Origin: Virgisporangium aurantiacum | GTDB taxonomy: Bacteria; Actinomycetota; Actinomycetes; Mycobacteriales; Micromonosporaceae | Assembly: GCF_016863635.1 (NCBI RefSeq) | Contig: NZ_BOPG01000031.1 | Location: 62,001-126,000, forward strand | DNA length: 64,000 nucleotides | Direction: 5' to 3' | Shown: positions 16,760 through 25,246 of the stretch, in pieces | Layout of the letters: each line of letters starts with the position of its first letter | How positions within the stretch are numbered: the first letter of the stretch is position 1 | Translations under genes and position numbers: made by a program | The notes under the pieces: model-generated | Database searches by the model: none | What the model was told of the DNA's origin: nothing | What the model saw: the letters and a program-made list of their open reading frames with translations, nothing else

Positions 16760-17800
16760 TCACAGTCCCCAGCCGTACCGGATGCGGTCGCGGCCGGAGG
16801 CGTTGCGGACGGTCAGGTTGAGATTGGTGCCGCTGCCGCTGAGGGCGAACATCGAGTAGTAGTCGTAGCCGGAGCTTCCGGTGGGCTTGCCACCGAGCGC
16901 GGGCCAGTACGTGCCGCCCATCTGGTTGTCGCGCATGACCTGCGTGACGGCGCGGATGTGCCGCACGAAGTTGTCGGTGCTGCTCGCGTTGGCGTAGTTG
17001 AGACCGGTGGACATCGGCGCGCCGAACTCGGTGACGACCGCGCGTGAGGCGCAGTTGCCGAGGCGGGTCTGGATGTGGCTCCGGAACGCGTCGTACGTCA
17101 TCGCGCTGTAGAAGAACGCGTAGTGGTGGAAGGACAGCAGCGTTCCGCTGAAGCGGCTGTCGTTGCAGATGTCGCGCAGGTCCTGGCTGTAGCCGGTGCC
17201 GCCGATGAGCGTCCGGGCCGGGACCGCCGAGTAGTGGTAGCTCATCCAGTTCGCGGCGACGGTGCGCCACTCCGACGAGCTGTAGCCGTGCGGCTCGTTC
17301 ATCGGCTCGAAGTAGACGTTGGTGTTGGACCCGTAGGTGTAGGTCACGTTGGACCACATGGTGTTCCACGCGGCGATGTTGGTGATCCGGCCGCCGGAGG
17401 CGGCGCCGTCCTCCCAGTACGCGAGGATCACCTTGAAGCCGCGGGCGGTGGCGGCGTCGATGGCGCCCCGGTAGGCGTTCCACCAGGTGGTGCCGACGGT
17501 GTGCGTGTTGATCGGCAGCCTTACGGTGTTGACCCCGATCGCCGCCATGTCGTCGTAGAGGGCGTTGGCCTTGGCCCGCACGGTCGCGTTGCTGTCGGAC
17601 TGGCTGAGTCCACTCAGGACCAGTGGACCGGTGCTGAAGTTGTCACCGAGCACGGCCCAGTTCATGCCCCGGAACTGGTTGGTGGCCGCGCCGGCCGGCG
17701 ATGCGCCGCTGATGACAGCGACCGGGATCAGCGCCAGCGCGGCCAGGGCGCCGATGAGGACGCGACCCGGTGATCGCCGACGGGGCTTGTCGTTCGTCAA
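16760..17800 (-). CDS. Secreted GH5 cellulase/mannanase-like glycoside hydrolase
   Basis: 346 residues from the TTG at 17800. The signal peptide contains LIGALAALALIPVAVISGA and ends at about 40. GH5 hallmarks are GVNTVRLPIN, acid/base E169 in FEPMNEPHGY, LSFHHYAFF and nucleophile E258 in VVTEFGAP. The C-terminus (LNLTVRNASGRDRIRYGWGL) may be the end of the barrel rather than a binding module. The TTG was chosen over GTG 17818 because GGAAGG (17809-17814) sits 8 nt before it. An ATCGGT-CGA-ACCGAT palindrome upstream suggests repressor control by sugar. Subfamily specificity (cellulose or mannan) is unresolved. Confidence 0.88.
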   Translation of the reverse strand: MTNDKPRRRSPGRVLIGALAALALIPVAVISGASPAGAATNQFRGMNWAVLGDNFSTGPLVLSGLSQSDSNATVRAKANALYDDMAAIGVNTVRLPINTHTVGTTWWNAYRGAIDAATARGFKVILAYWEDGAASGGRITNIAAWNTMWSNVTYTYGSNTNVYFEPMNEPHGYSSSEWRTVAANWMSYHYSAVPARTLIGGTGYSQDLRDICNDSRFSGTLLSFHHYAFFYSAMTYDAFRSHIQTRLGNCASRAVVTEFGAPMSTGLNYANASSTDNFVRHIRAVTQVMRDNQMGGTYWPALGGKPTGSSGYDYYSMFALSGSGTNLNLTVRNASGRDRIRYGWGL

Positions 17801-17861
17801 TGTCTTGTCCTTCCACACGGGGGTGTGTCGTCCTTGTTAACCCCCTGTGAACGGTTGCGCG

Positions 17862-17876
17862 ATCGGTCGAACCGAT
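17862..17876. promoter_or_regulatory. Palindrome upstream of GH5 gene, possible LacI-type operator
   Basis: ATCGGT-CGA-ACCGAT is a 15-bp dyad about 62-76 nt upstream of the TTG start, within the 111-bp gap between the exoprotein and the GH5 genes. Position and form suit a LacI-family operator. No LacI gene is in the window. Confidence 0.45.
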
Positions 17877-17911
17877 TCGCCCACAAACAGACATAGACGA
17901 ACATGAGACCG

Positions 17912-18781
17912 TCAGGTGCAGACGGCGACCACGAACAGGTACCAGTCGTCGCTGATGGTGTCCTCCTCGTACGCGGTTGCCTGGAACGAGTTGAACGTGC
18001 CGCCGAGGCTGTGCGTGTACACCGAGTCGAGGAGCAGTTCCGTCTGGGTCGCCGCGTCGAGGCTGACGGCCATCGCGGCTCCGCCGGTCGCGGTCTGCCC
18101 GTTCGAGCAGGTCGCGTCGAACGCCTTCGGCTCGTCGATCGAGTTGGACTCCGTGGACGCGTACGTCACGTTCTGGCCGGCGATCGGGTCGGCGCAGAGC
18201 AGGAAGGCGTGGAGCGTCCAGTCGCCGTCGTAGTCGCCGTCCTCCCGCGCCGACACGGACGCCGACGTCGCCGCGTCGCCGTCGGTGCCCACACCGACCT
18301 GGTTCACCAGGATCTCGCCGTTGCCGTCCTCGACCTTCCAGCCGACGCTGAGCAGCGTCTGGTCGCCGGAGCAATGGGGGAACAGGGTCTTCGGGTCGGA
18401 GTTCGTCTGGCTGATGCGGTGCACCCGGTCCAGGCCCGCCGGCTTGTCGGCACACAGCGCGCGGGCGGTGACCTTCCAGTCGGCGTCGGTCTTGTCGGTC
18501 TCCTTCGCGGTGACCGTCACGGTGTTGGTCGAGATGTCCGGCTCGATCTGCGAGATCGCCACACTGCCGTCACCATCGACGATGGTGGCATTGCCACCGA
18601 TCACGGTGCCGGTCGTGCAGGTCGCCACCTTGGTCTTGCTCGGGTCCGAGTTCTTGAGACTCTCGGCGATCTCCTCGTGTACGCCGCTGAGCGCGGTGGC
18701 CGCGACGGCCGGGGTGACTGGTACGGCGAGCCCGGCCACCAGCAGGGCCAGGACCGCCGCGGTCCGGTAGTAGTTTCGCAA
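17912..18781 (-). CDS. Secreted protein of three tandem cysteine-containing repeats
   Basis: 289 residues. A signal peptide (TAAVLALLVAGLAVPVTPAVAA) is followed by three divergent repeats of about 80-90 residues. Each opens with a cysteine-containing unit (ATCTTGTVIGGNA, PHCSGDQTLLSVG, ATCSNGQTATGGA) and closes with an aromatic strand and a second cysteine (WKVTARALCAD, WTLHAFLLCAD, WYLFVVAVCT). One disulfide per repeat is likely. No known domain name recognised. The TTG start at 18781 has AGGAGA 5 nt upstream; no ATG or GTG fits the signal peptide. The gene is divergent from the first AfsR/SARP regulator. Confidence 0.75.
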   Translation of the reverse strand: MRNYYRTAAVLALLVAGLAVPVTPAVAATALSGVHEEIAESLKNSDPSKTKVATCTTGTVIGGNATIVDGDGSVAISQIEPDISTNTVTVTAKETDKTDADWKVTARALCADKPAGLDRVHRISQTNSDPKTLFPHCSGDQTLLSVGWKVEDGNGEILVNQVGVGTDGDAATSASVSAREDGDYDGDWTLHAFLLCADPIAGQNVTYASTESNSIDEPKAFDATCSNGQTATGGAAMAVSLDAATQTELLLDSVYTHSLGGTFNSFQATAYEEDTISDDWYLFVVAVCT

Positions 18782-18989
18782 CGGGTTCTCCTCTGAGTGG
18801 TGTGCGCCATGTGGCGCGGCGGAGCCCAGCGTCGGTGCGCGACCTTCGACGGTTCTTGCGGAAACCTTCGACGGCGGGGTTCCGGTGGCCCGGGCGTCGG
18901 CAAGGTGACATCGACCGCGGGATCGACCGTGCCGCCGGTTGCCGCACACTGGGTGCCGGTCCGGTACCGACGGTTCTCCGGGGAGGCAT

Positions 18990-21881
18990 GTGAGCGACAC
19001 GAGTGAACCGCGCTTCCGCCTCCTCGGCACCGTGGACGCCCACGCCGGGCCGGCTGCCGGCCCGCTCGACCTCGGGCACGACCGCCAGCGGTGTGTGCTC
19101 GCCGTCCTGCTGGTCGAGGCCAACCACCCGGTCCCGGTGCCGGTGCTGCTCGACCGGGCCTGGGGCGACCGGCTGCCCCGGCGGCCCCGCGACGCGCTCT
19201 ACGGCTACCTGTCCCGGTTGCGCTCGATCCTTGCCGTCACCGGTGTCCGGCTGGAGCGGTGCCACGGCGGGTACACGCTGGAGCTCGATCCGCTCGACGT
19301 CGACCTGCACCGGTTCGACGACCTGGTTCGCCGGTCCCGGACCGCACCCGACGCCGGCCGTGCCCTGGCCGACCTGGAACGGGCGCTGGCGTTGTGGGGC
19401 GGCCCGGCGTTCGGTGCCCTGGAGACGTCGTGGCTGAACGACCTGCGCGTCGAACTCACGCACCGGCGGCGGGTCGCCGAGCGCGCCCGCGACGACCTCG
19501 CTCTCCAGCTGGGCCGCCACCAGGTGGTGGCGTCCGACCTGCTGGTGCGCGCCGCCCGGGACCCGCTGGACGAGCGGCTGGCGGGCCAGGCGCTGCTCGC
19601 CCTGTACCGGTGCGGCCAGCGGGCGCTGGCGTTGACCCACTTCGAGGACCTGCGGCAACGGCTGGCCGACGGGCTGGGCACCGAACCGAGCGAACCGCTG
19701 CGCCGGCTGCACCAGCAGATGCTGCGCGCCGATCCGGTCCTGTCACCGCCGGAGACCGACCCGGCTCCGGCCGTGGTCCCGGCCATGGATCCGGCTGTGG
19801 TTCCGGCGGTGGTTCCGGCGGTGGTCCCGGCGGTGGTTCCGGCCCCGGTTCCGCGGCAGTTGCCGCCGTGTCCGGGGTCTTTCGTGGGACGGGAGGCGGA
19901 GCTCGCCGAGCTGACCGCCGCGTTCGAGTTTTCCGCGCCGTCCACCGCGGTTGTCCTGTCGGTGATCGGCGGACCGGGCGGCATCGGCAAGACCTGGCTC
20001 GCCCTGCGCTGGGCGCACCGGCACCGGCACCGTTTCCCGGACGGCCAGTTGTACGTGAACCTGCGCGGGTTCGACCCCGGCGGTGGCCCGCTGGCGCCGG
20101 CCGTCGTGATCCGGTCGTTCCTCACCGCCCTCGGCGTCTCCGACGCGGCGGTGCCCGGCGACCCGGACGCCCAGGTGGCGCTGTACCGGAGCCTGTTGGC
20201 GGACCGCCGGGTCCTCGTCGTGCTCGACAACGCGCGGGACAGCGCGCAGGTGGAACCGTTGCTGCCCGGCTCGTCCGGATGCGCGGTGCTGGTCACCTGC
20301 CGGCGACGGCTGACCGCCCTGGTCGCGGCGCACGGAGCGCACCCGGTGCCGCTCGGCCTGATGACCGATGCCGAGGCCCGGCAGGTCCTGCGGATCCGGC
20401 TCGGCGCGGCCCGACTGGCGGACGCGCCGGCGGCGGTCGACGCGCTTCTGACGCACTGCGCCGGGCTGCCGCTGGCGCTGGGGATCGTCGCCGCGCAGGC
20501 GGCCACGGGCGCGGCCGCCGGTCTCACCGACCTCGCCGGCGCCCTGACCGACCGGGAGACGCGCCTGGACCTGCTCGACGCCGGCGAACTGGCGCTCGGC
20601 CTGCGTGCGGTGCTGGACACCTCGGTGCGCGCGCTGTCGGCGCCGGCCGCCCGGATGTTCGGCCGGCTCGGTCCGGCACCCGGGCCGGACACGGGCCTGG
20701 CCGCCGCGGTGAGCGCCGCCGGCACGGGCGACGGCGCGGGTGAGGTCCGGAAGGTCCTGCGTGAGTTGGTCGACGCCAACCTGATCAGTGAGGACAGCCC
20801 GCGGCGGTACCGGATGCACGACCTGGTGCGGCTCTACGCCATCGAGGTGTCCGGCGCCGCGGACGGCGGATGCGCGCTGACCCGGCTGCTGGAGCATTAC
20901 CTGCACACCGCGCACGCGGCGCTGGACCTGTTGCGGCCGTTGGACCGGCGGCCCGTGCCGGCGCCACCGGTCGCGGGCGTACGGGCCGAGCGCTTCGCCG
21001 ACCGGGCCGCCGCTGCCGCCTGGTTCGCGGCCGAGTGTCAGGTCCTGGTGGCGGCGGTGCGGTCCGCGGCCGGCGTCGGCGCCGACCGGCTGACCTGGCA
21101 ACTGGCCTGGGTGAGCCTCTACCAGTTGGGCCAGCGCGGCGACGGGGCCGGCCAGGTCGCCGTGTCCGAACTCGCGGTCGCCGCGGCGCGACGCCTGGGC
21201 GACGACTCCGCGCTCGCGCACGCCCACACCGGCCTGGGACGCGGATACGGCGCCTCGGGCCGGTTCGACCCGGCGCGGGTGGAGTTCGGCCACGCGCTCG
21301 CCGCGTACCGGCGACTCGGCGACGTGGTCGGCGAGGGCTTCGCGCACCGGGCACTGGCCCGCGTCCACGCCGTCGAGGGCCGTCCGGCCGAGGCGCTGGT
21401 GGAGGACCGGCGGGCGCTGGCCCGGTTCGAGGCGGCCGGACACGACTACGGCCGGGCGGTGGTGTTGAACGCGCTCGGCTGGCACCTGGGTCACCTCGGC
21501 CGGTACGCGGAGGCCGTCGACTGCTGCCGGCGGGCCATCGCGCTCCATCGGCACCTCACCGACCCGTTCGGCGAGGCGCTGAGCTGGGACAGCATCGCCT
21601 ACGCCCGGTACCGCCAGGGCGACTACCACCAGGCGGTCACCGGATACCGGCGGGCCGCCCGGTTGATGCGTGACCAGCGGAACCACTCCGTCGAAGCCCA
21701 GGTCGTCGACCACCTCGGCGACGCGTACGCCGCCCTCGGCGCGCGCCGGGCCGCCTGCGCCGCCTGGCAGCGCGCCGCCGACCTGCTGACCGCGCTCGGC
21801 CACCCGCACGTCGCACCGGTCCACGCCAAACTCCGTCGGGTGACGGTCCGGTTCAGCGTTGCGGGGCGGTCCAGGCGCTGA
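18990..21881 (+). CDS. AfsR/SARP-type regulator with NB-ARC and TPR domains (copy 1)
   Basis: 963 residues. OmpR-like DNA-binding domain about 5-95, bacterial transcriptional activation domain about 100-245, then a proline/valine linker built from six 4-residue units (VVPA/MDPA). The NB-ARC ATPase has Walker A GGPGGIGKTW, Walker B RVLVVLDNARD and an HDLVRLYA winged-helix motif. The C-terminal third is TPR repeats. Such proteins activate secondary-metabolite or morphological genes on binding a signal. GTG 18990 follows GGGGAGG closely; the in-frame TTG 18941 is less likely. The 3' end overlaps the convergent lipoprotein gene by 29 bp. Divergent from the three-repeat exoprotein gene. Confidence 0.9.
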   Translation: MSDTSEPRFRLLGTVDAHAGPAAGPLDLGHDRQRCVLAVLLVEANHPVPVPVLLDRAWGDRLPRRPRDALYGYLSRLRSILAVTGVRLERCHGGYTLELDPLDVDLHRFDDLVRRSRTAPDAGRALADLERALALWGGPAFGALETSWLNDLRVELTHRRRVAERARDDLALQLGRHQVVASDLLVRAARDPLDERLAGQALLALYRCGQRALALTHFEDLRQRLADGLGTEPSEPLRRLHQQMLRADPVLSPPETDPAPAVVPAMDPAVVPAVVPAVVPAVVPAPVPRQLPPCPGSFVGREAELAELTAAFEFSAPSTAVVLSVIGGPGGIGKTWLALRWAHRHRHRFPDGQLYVNLRGFDPGGGPLAPAVVIRSFLTALGVSDAAVPGDPDAQVALYRSLLADRRVLVVLDNARDSAQVEPLLPGSSGCAVLVTCRRRLTALVAAHGAHPVPLGLMTDAEARQVLRIRLGAARLADAPAAVDALLTHCAGLPLALGIVAAQAATGAAAGLTDLAGALTDRETRLDLLDAGELALGLRAVLDTSVRALSAPAARMFGRLGPAPGPDTGLAAAVSAAGTGDGAGEVRKVLRELVDANLISEDSPRRYRMHDLVRLYAIEVSGAADGGCALTRLLEHYLHTAHAALDLLRPLDRRPVPAPPVAGVRAERFADRAAAAAWFAAECQVLVAAVRSAAGVGADRLTWQLAWVSLYQLGQRGDGAGQVAVSELAVAAARRLGDDSALAHAHTGLGRGYGASGRFDPARVEFGHALAAYRRLGDVVGEGFAHRALARVHAVEGRPAEALVEDRRALARFEAAGHDYGRAVVLNALGWHLGHLGRYAEAVDCCRRAIALHRHLTDPFGEALSWDSIAYARYRQGDYHQAVTGYRRAARLMRDQRNHSVEAQVVDHLGDAYAALGARRAACAAWQRAADLLTALGHPHVAPVHAKLRRVTVRFSVAGRSRR
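19773..19844 (+). repeat. Six 12-bp tandem units encoding a VVPA linker
   Basis: Six in-frame 12-bp units related to GTGGTTCCGGCG span 19773-19844, encoding VVPA, MDPA, then four VVPA. They link the activation domain and the NB-ARC module of the first AfsR/SARP protein and are prone to length change by slippage. Confidence 0.75.
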
Positions 21882-22530
21882 CGCCCAGCCGGCCGGTGGT
21901 GCCCAGGTCGATCGGTCCGTCCGGGCGGATCGTCTGGGCCGGCTGGCCCGGAGCGGGGACGATCTCCAGGTACGTGCCCTTGACCACGTCACCACCCATG
22001 TCGACCCGATTGCGCCACAGGAGGCCCGCCACCAGCCGCGCGCCGGGCGCGGCCGTCACCGGCGCGGGCGGGGTGTCGAAGTTCGGGAGCAACGCGATGT
22101 CCGCGGACCCGTGGACGACCGCGACCGGAAGGGCCGCCCCGCCGACGTCGAGGACCCGCACGTCCGGATACCCGTTCAGCGTGACGGGAACGGAGCCGCA
22201 GTTGACCAGTTCGATTCCCGCCGCCCGCAATCCCATCGCGGCGTCGACCTCGCCCATCCGCACGAGCACCCCCGACGGCGGACACACGCCGGGCGCGGCC
22301 GTGGACGGGGACCATGAAGGTGTCGGGTTCGCCGAGGGTCGCGACCTGGAACCCGTCGTCGACACTGCCGGTCGCGGCGCCGATCCCGCCTCCGGGTCGG
22401 TGTCCGACCCGAACTCGCGGCGGGCGTCGTCGACCAGCGCACAGCCGGCGAGCAGCCCGGCGCTCACGAGCAACGCCCCGACGGACCGCGCGACCCGCCG
22501 CCCCCTGCGGTCAGTGCCGACGATGGTCAT
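21853..22530 (-). CDS. Lipoprotein with DUF4232-like domain
   Basis: 225 residues. A lipobox (LLVSAGLLAGC) at about residues 21-31 predicts a membrane-anchored lipoprotein. A serine/proline-rich linker follows, then a DUF4232-like beta domain beginning CPPSGVLVRMGEVDAAMGLR with VNCGSVPVTLNGYPDVRVLD; two conserved cysteines probably form a disulfide. This family is common in actinomycetes and its function is unknown. ATG 22530 is chosen over 22560 because GAGGA lies 7 nt upstream. The stop end overlaps the convergent AfsR/SARP gene by 29 bp. Confidence 0.82.
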   Translation of the reverse strand: MTIVGTDRRGRRVARSVGALLVSAGLLAGCALVDDARREFGSDTDPEAGSAPRPAVSTTGSRSRPSANPTPSWSPSTAAPGVCPPSGVLVRMGEVDAAMGLRAAGIELVNCGSVPVTLNGYPDVRVLDVGGAALPVAVVHGSADIALLPNFDTPPAPVTAAPGARLVAGLLWRNRVDMGGDVVKGTYLEIVPAPGQPAQTIRPDGPIDLGTTGRLGVSAWTAPQR

Positions 22531-22583
22531 CCGGCGATCCTCGCGTGTCGTTGTGCGCATCCTGTGCGGAACGTGTGCGGATC

Positions 22584-22922
22584 TTACGCCGGGTCCGATT
22601 CGTCGCCCGATTCGTCGTCCGACCGGTCGGTTTCGGAGCCGACGACGGCGAAGGCCTCGTCGAGTTGCACGTCGACCTGGCTTCCGTCGGGCATCGTGAC
22701 CTCGACCTCGTAGTAGCTCTCCTCGTCGCCGGCTTCGGTTCCGGTCACCCGGCCGCCGCCGGTCCAGGCGAGCGCGGCCGCCTCGGCCCGGGCGCGCGCC
22801 GGCCCGGTGATGGGCGTCTCGTCGTCACTCGCCGGGCCGCCGAGGGCCACTCCACCGCCAATGGCCGAGGCGGCGAGCGCGGCGGCGGCCGCGACGATGA
22901 TGATGCGTGTCTTCCGTTTCAT
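22584..22922 (-). CDS. PepSY-domain secreted small protein
   Basis: 112 residues. An N-terminal membrane segment or signal peptide (IIIVAAAAALAASAIGGGVAL) is followed by a single PepSY-like domain: ARAEAAALAWTGGGRVTGTEAG, then YYEVEVTMPDGSQVDVQLDEAFAVV. The tail is very acidic. A strong AGGAGGTGG ribosome site precedes ATG 22922. It lies immediately downstream of a response regulator/kinase pair and has its own copy of their 19-bp operator-like repeat. In such modules the PepSY protein is typically regulated by, or modulates, the kinase; the role here is inferred. Confidence 0.82.
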   Translation of the reverse strand: MKRKTRIIIVAAAAALAASAIGGGVALGGPASDDETPITGPARARAEAAALAWTGGGRVTGTEAGDEESYYEVEVTMPDGSQVDVQLDEAFAVVGSETDRSDDESGDESDPA

Positions 22923-22960
22923 GGTTCCACCTCCTGTTCGGCACAGAATGGCGCCGCGGT

Positions 22961-22979
22961 GCTGAACCCGGGCTGAACG
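22961..22979. promoter_or_regulatory. Direct repeat GCTGAAC upstream of the PepSY gene
   Basis: GCTGAAC at 22961 and 22972, 11 bp apart, 39-57 nt upstream of the PepSY start. 17 of 19 bases match the element at 25022-25040 upstream of the response regulator, marking a shared regulator site. Confidence 0.65.
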
Positions 22980-22980
22980 A

Positions 22981-24330
22981 TCAGTCCGGCGCCAGCGGCA
23001 GGCGCACGGTCACGCGCGCGCCGCCGAGGGGACCGTCGTCGATGACGACGGCGCCACCGTGCGCGGCGACGATCTCCGCGACGATGGCCAGCCCGAGACC
23101 GCTGCCGCCGCCGGTGCGGGCGCGCGCGTCGTCGAGCCGGACGAAGCGGTCGAACACGCGGGACCGGTCGGCGGCCGGCACGCCCGGCCCGTCGTCGTCG
23201 ACGCGCAGCTCCGCGAACCCGTCGCGGTCGAGCAGGGCGTAGGCGACCCGGTGCCGGGCATGACGCGCGGCGTTGTCGCCCAGGTTGTGCAGCACCCGAC
23301 GCAGGGCGGCCGGGTCGCCGTCGATCCGCGCCGCCGACACGCCGCTGGTGTCCACCCGCAGGTGGTCGGCCTCGTGCCGGACCCGCCGCGCCTCCGCCAG
23401 CACCAGGTCGTCGAGGTCGACCGGCTGGCGCCGCACCGACAGCGTCTGTTCATCGGCCTGGGCGAGCAGCAGCAGGTCGTCGACGAGGGCCTGCATGCGC
23501 AGGCTCTCCGCGTGTGCCGTCCGGGCCAGCTCCGCGGCCGGCACGGCGTCGGGATGGGCCAACGCGACCTCGGCGTGCTGGCGGATGGCGGCGATCGGCG
23601 ACCGCAGCTCGTGCGACGCGTCGGCCACGAACCGCCGCTCCCGGGCGCGGGCCAGTTCGAGCCGGTCCAGCATCCGGTTCATCGTGTCCGCCAGCCGGCC
23701 GATCTCGTCCCGCGACGACGGACGGGGCACCCGGCGATGCAACTGCGTGCCGGTGATCGTGTCCGCTTCGACGCGGATCGCGTCGACCGGGGCCAGCGCC
23801 CAGCCGACCACCCGCCACGCCGTGGCGCCGACCACCAGCAGCAGCACGGGCAGCCCCACCGCCAGCAGCACCGCCAGCGTCCGCGTCGACTCGACGACCG
23901 TGTCGAGGCTGTGCCCCACCAGCACCGTCCGGCCGTCCGCGGCAGCCGCGGCCACGACCAGGAAATCGTCGTCGTCGAACGTCACGTCGATCCGGCGGGA
24001 CCGGCCCGGGGCGAGCCGGACCAGCGCGGGCTCCCCGGCCACGTTCGGCGTCGCGTCGAGCACCGCACCGGACGGGCCGAGCACCTGCAGCACCACGTCG
24101 TCGTCCCCGGCCGCCGCCGCGCTCGGGTCACCGCCGGCCGCCACCACGCGGACGGCGTCGGCGGCGCGCACCATGGCCGCCGCGCGGACCTCCCGGACCA
24201 GGGCCGCGTTCAAGCTGAGGACCAGCGCCACCGCGCCGACCAGCAGCGTCACCCCGACGACCGCGACCGCGACGCCCGTCATCCGGACCCGGACCGAGCC
24301 CCGCACGGACCGCCCGATGTCAGCCGCCAT
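22981..24330 (-). CDS. Sensor histidine kinase (PepSY-linked system)
   Basis: 449 residues. First membrane segment about 17-40, extracytoplasmic sensor about 41-150, second membrane segment about 151-175, HAMP about 176-230. HisKA has H240 in ASHELRSPIAAIRQ. N box LHNLGDNAARHARH and G boxes VDDDGPGVP and GGGSGLGLAIV complete the ATPase domain. The ATG at 24330 overlaps the end of the response regulator gene by 11 bp, so the two are translationally coupled. It precedes the PepSY gene. Cognate signal unknown. Confidence 0.92.
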   Translation of the reverse strand: MAADIGRSVRGSVRVRMTGVAVAVVGVTLLVGAVALVLSLNAALVREVRAAAMVRAADAVRVVAAGGDPSAAAAGDDDVVLQVLGPSGAVLDATPNVAGEPALVRLAPGRSRRIDVTFDDDDFLVVAAAAADGRTVLVGHSLDTVVESTRTLAVLLAVGLPVLLLVVGATAWRVVGWALAPVDAIRVEADTITGTQLHRRVPRPSSRDEIGRLADTMNRMLDRLELARARERRFVADASHELRSPIAAIRQHAEVALAHPDAVPAAELARTAHAESLRMQALVDDLLLLAQADEQTLSVRRQPVDLDDLVLAEARRVRHEADHLRVDTSGVSAARIDGDPAALRRVLHNLGDNAARHARHRVAYALLDRDGFAELRVDDDGPGVPAADRSRVFDRFVRLDDARARTGGGSGLGLAIVAEIVAAHGGAVVIDDGPLGGARVTVRLPLAPD

Positions 24331-24997
24331 CGGCGGCCAGCCGGTAGCCGGACCCGCGCAGCGTCTCGATCGCGGACCGTCCGAACGGCCGGTCGAGCTT
24401 GTCGCGCAGGTGCCGCACGTACACCTCGACGATGTTCGCGTCGCCGTCGAAGTCGAAATCCCAGACGTGCGCCAGGATCTCCCGCTTGCTGAGCACCTCG
24501 CCGCGGCGGCGCAACAGGAACTCCAACAGCGAGAGTTCCCGGCCGGTCAACGCGAGTTCGGTGGCGCCGCGCCAGGCCCGCCGCGCCGCCGGGTCCAGCC
24601 GCAGGTCACCGGCCGACAGCACGACCGGGCGCTCCGGCGCCCCCCGGCGCAGGAGCGCCCGCAACCGGGCGACGAGCACGGCGTGCGAGAACGGCTTGGT
24701 CAGGTAGTCGTCCGCACCCGTGTCCAGACCCTCCACCTCGTCCCACTCGCCGTCCTTCGCGGTGAGCATCAGGATCGGCGTCCAGATCCCCTCGTCCCGC
24801 AGCGTCCGGCAGATCCGGTACCCGTTGACACCGGGCAGCATCAGGTCCAGGACGATCACGTCGAACGGCTCCTCGCGGGCCAGCCACAGCCCGTCCGTGC
24901 CGGTGAGGGCGACGTCGACGGCGAACCCGTCCGCCACCAACCCGGCCCGCAGCCCCGCTGCCAGCCGCGGCTCGTCCTCGACCACCAACACACGCAC
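24320..24997 (-). CDS. OmpR-family response regulator (PepSY-linked system)
   Basis: 225 residues. Receiver domain about 1-115 with E7/D8, phospho-site D51 in VIVLDLMLPG and the lysine of YLTKPFSHAV; winged helix about 125-222 with EVYVRHLRDKLDRPFG. First gene of a response regulator-kinase-PepSY operon. GCTGAAC direct repeats 25-43 nt upstream of the ATG predict autoregulation. The upstream gap is shared with a divergent AfsR/SARP gene, which could therefore also respond. Confidence 0.93.
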   Translation of the reverse strand: MRVLVVEDEPRLAAGLRAGLVADGFAVDVALTGTDGLWLAREEPFDVIVLDLMLPGVNGYRICRTLRDEGIWTPILMLTAKDGEWDEVEGLDTGADDYLTKPFSHAVLVARLRALLRRGAPERPVVLSAGDLRLDPAARRAWRGATELALTGRELSLLEFLLRRRGEVLSKREILAHVWDFDFDGDANIVEVYVRHLRDKLDRPFGRSAIETLRGSGYRLAADGG

Positions 24998-25021
24998 GAC
25001 GCACCGATTCTCGCAGAGCCG

Positions 25022-25040
25022 GCTGAACCCGCCCTGAACG
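25022..25040. promoter_or_regulatory. Direct repeat CTGAAC upstream of the response regulator
   Basis: CTGAAC at 25023 and 25034 (11-bp period) within a 19-bp element nearly identical to that upstream of the PepSY gene. It lies in the divergent gap with the second AfsR/SARP gene. Probable binding site of the response regulator encoded at 24320-24997. Confidence 0.65.
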
Positions 25041-25246
25041 CGTCACCGGGAACCTCACCGGACGCGTGGACGGTCATGGTGGAGCAGGGTCACGGGCCCG
25101 GCTGGGAGCGGAACTGCTCGCCGTCGAGGATCCGGTGGAGACACACGGATTCCGCCCGATGACGTCGTTCTGAGCGGGTGCGGGACACACCGGTGTAGTA
25201 TGTCGGCCGTCGCGCCTGCTTGGCGTCCCTATCGAGGCGGGAACCG

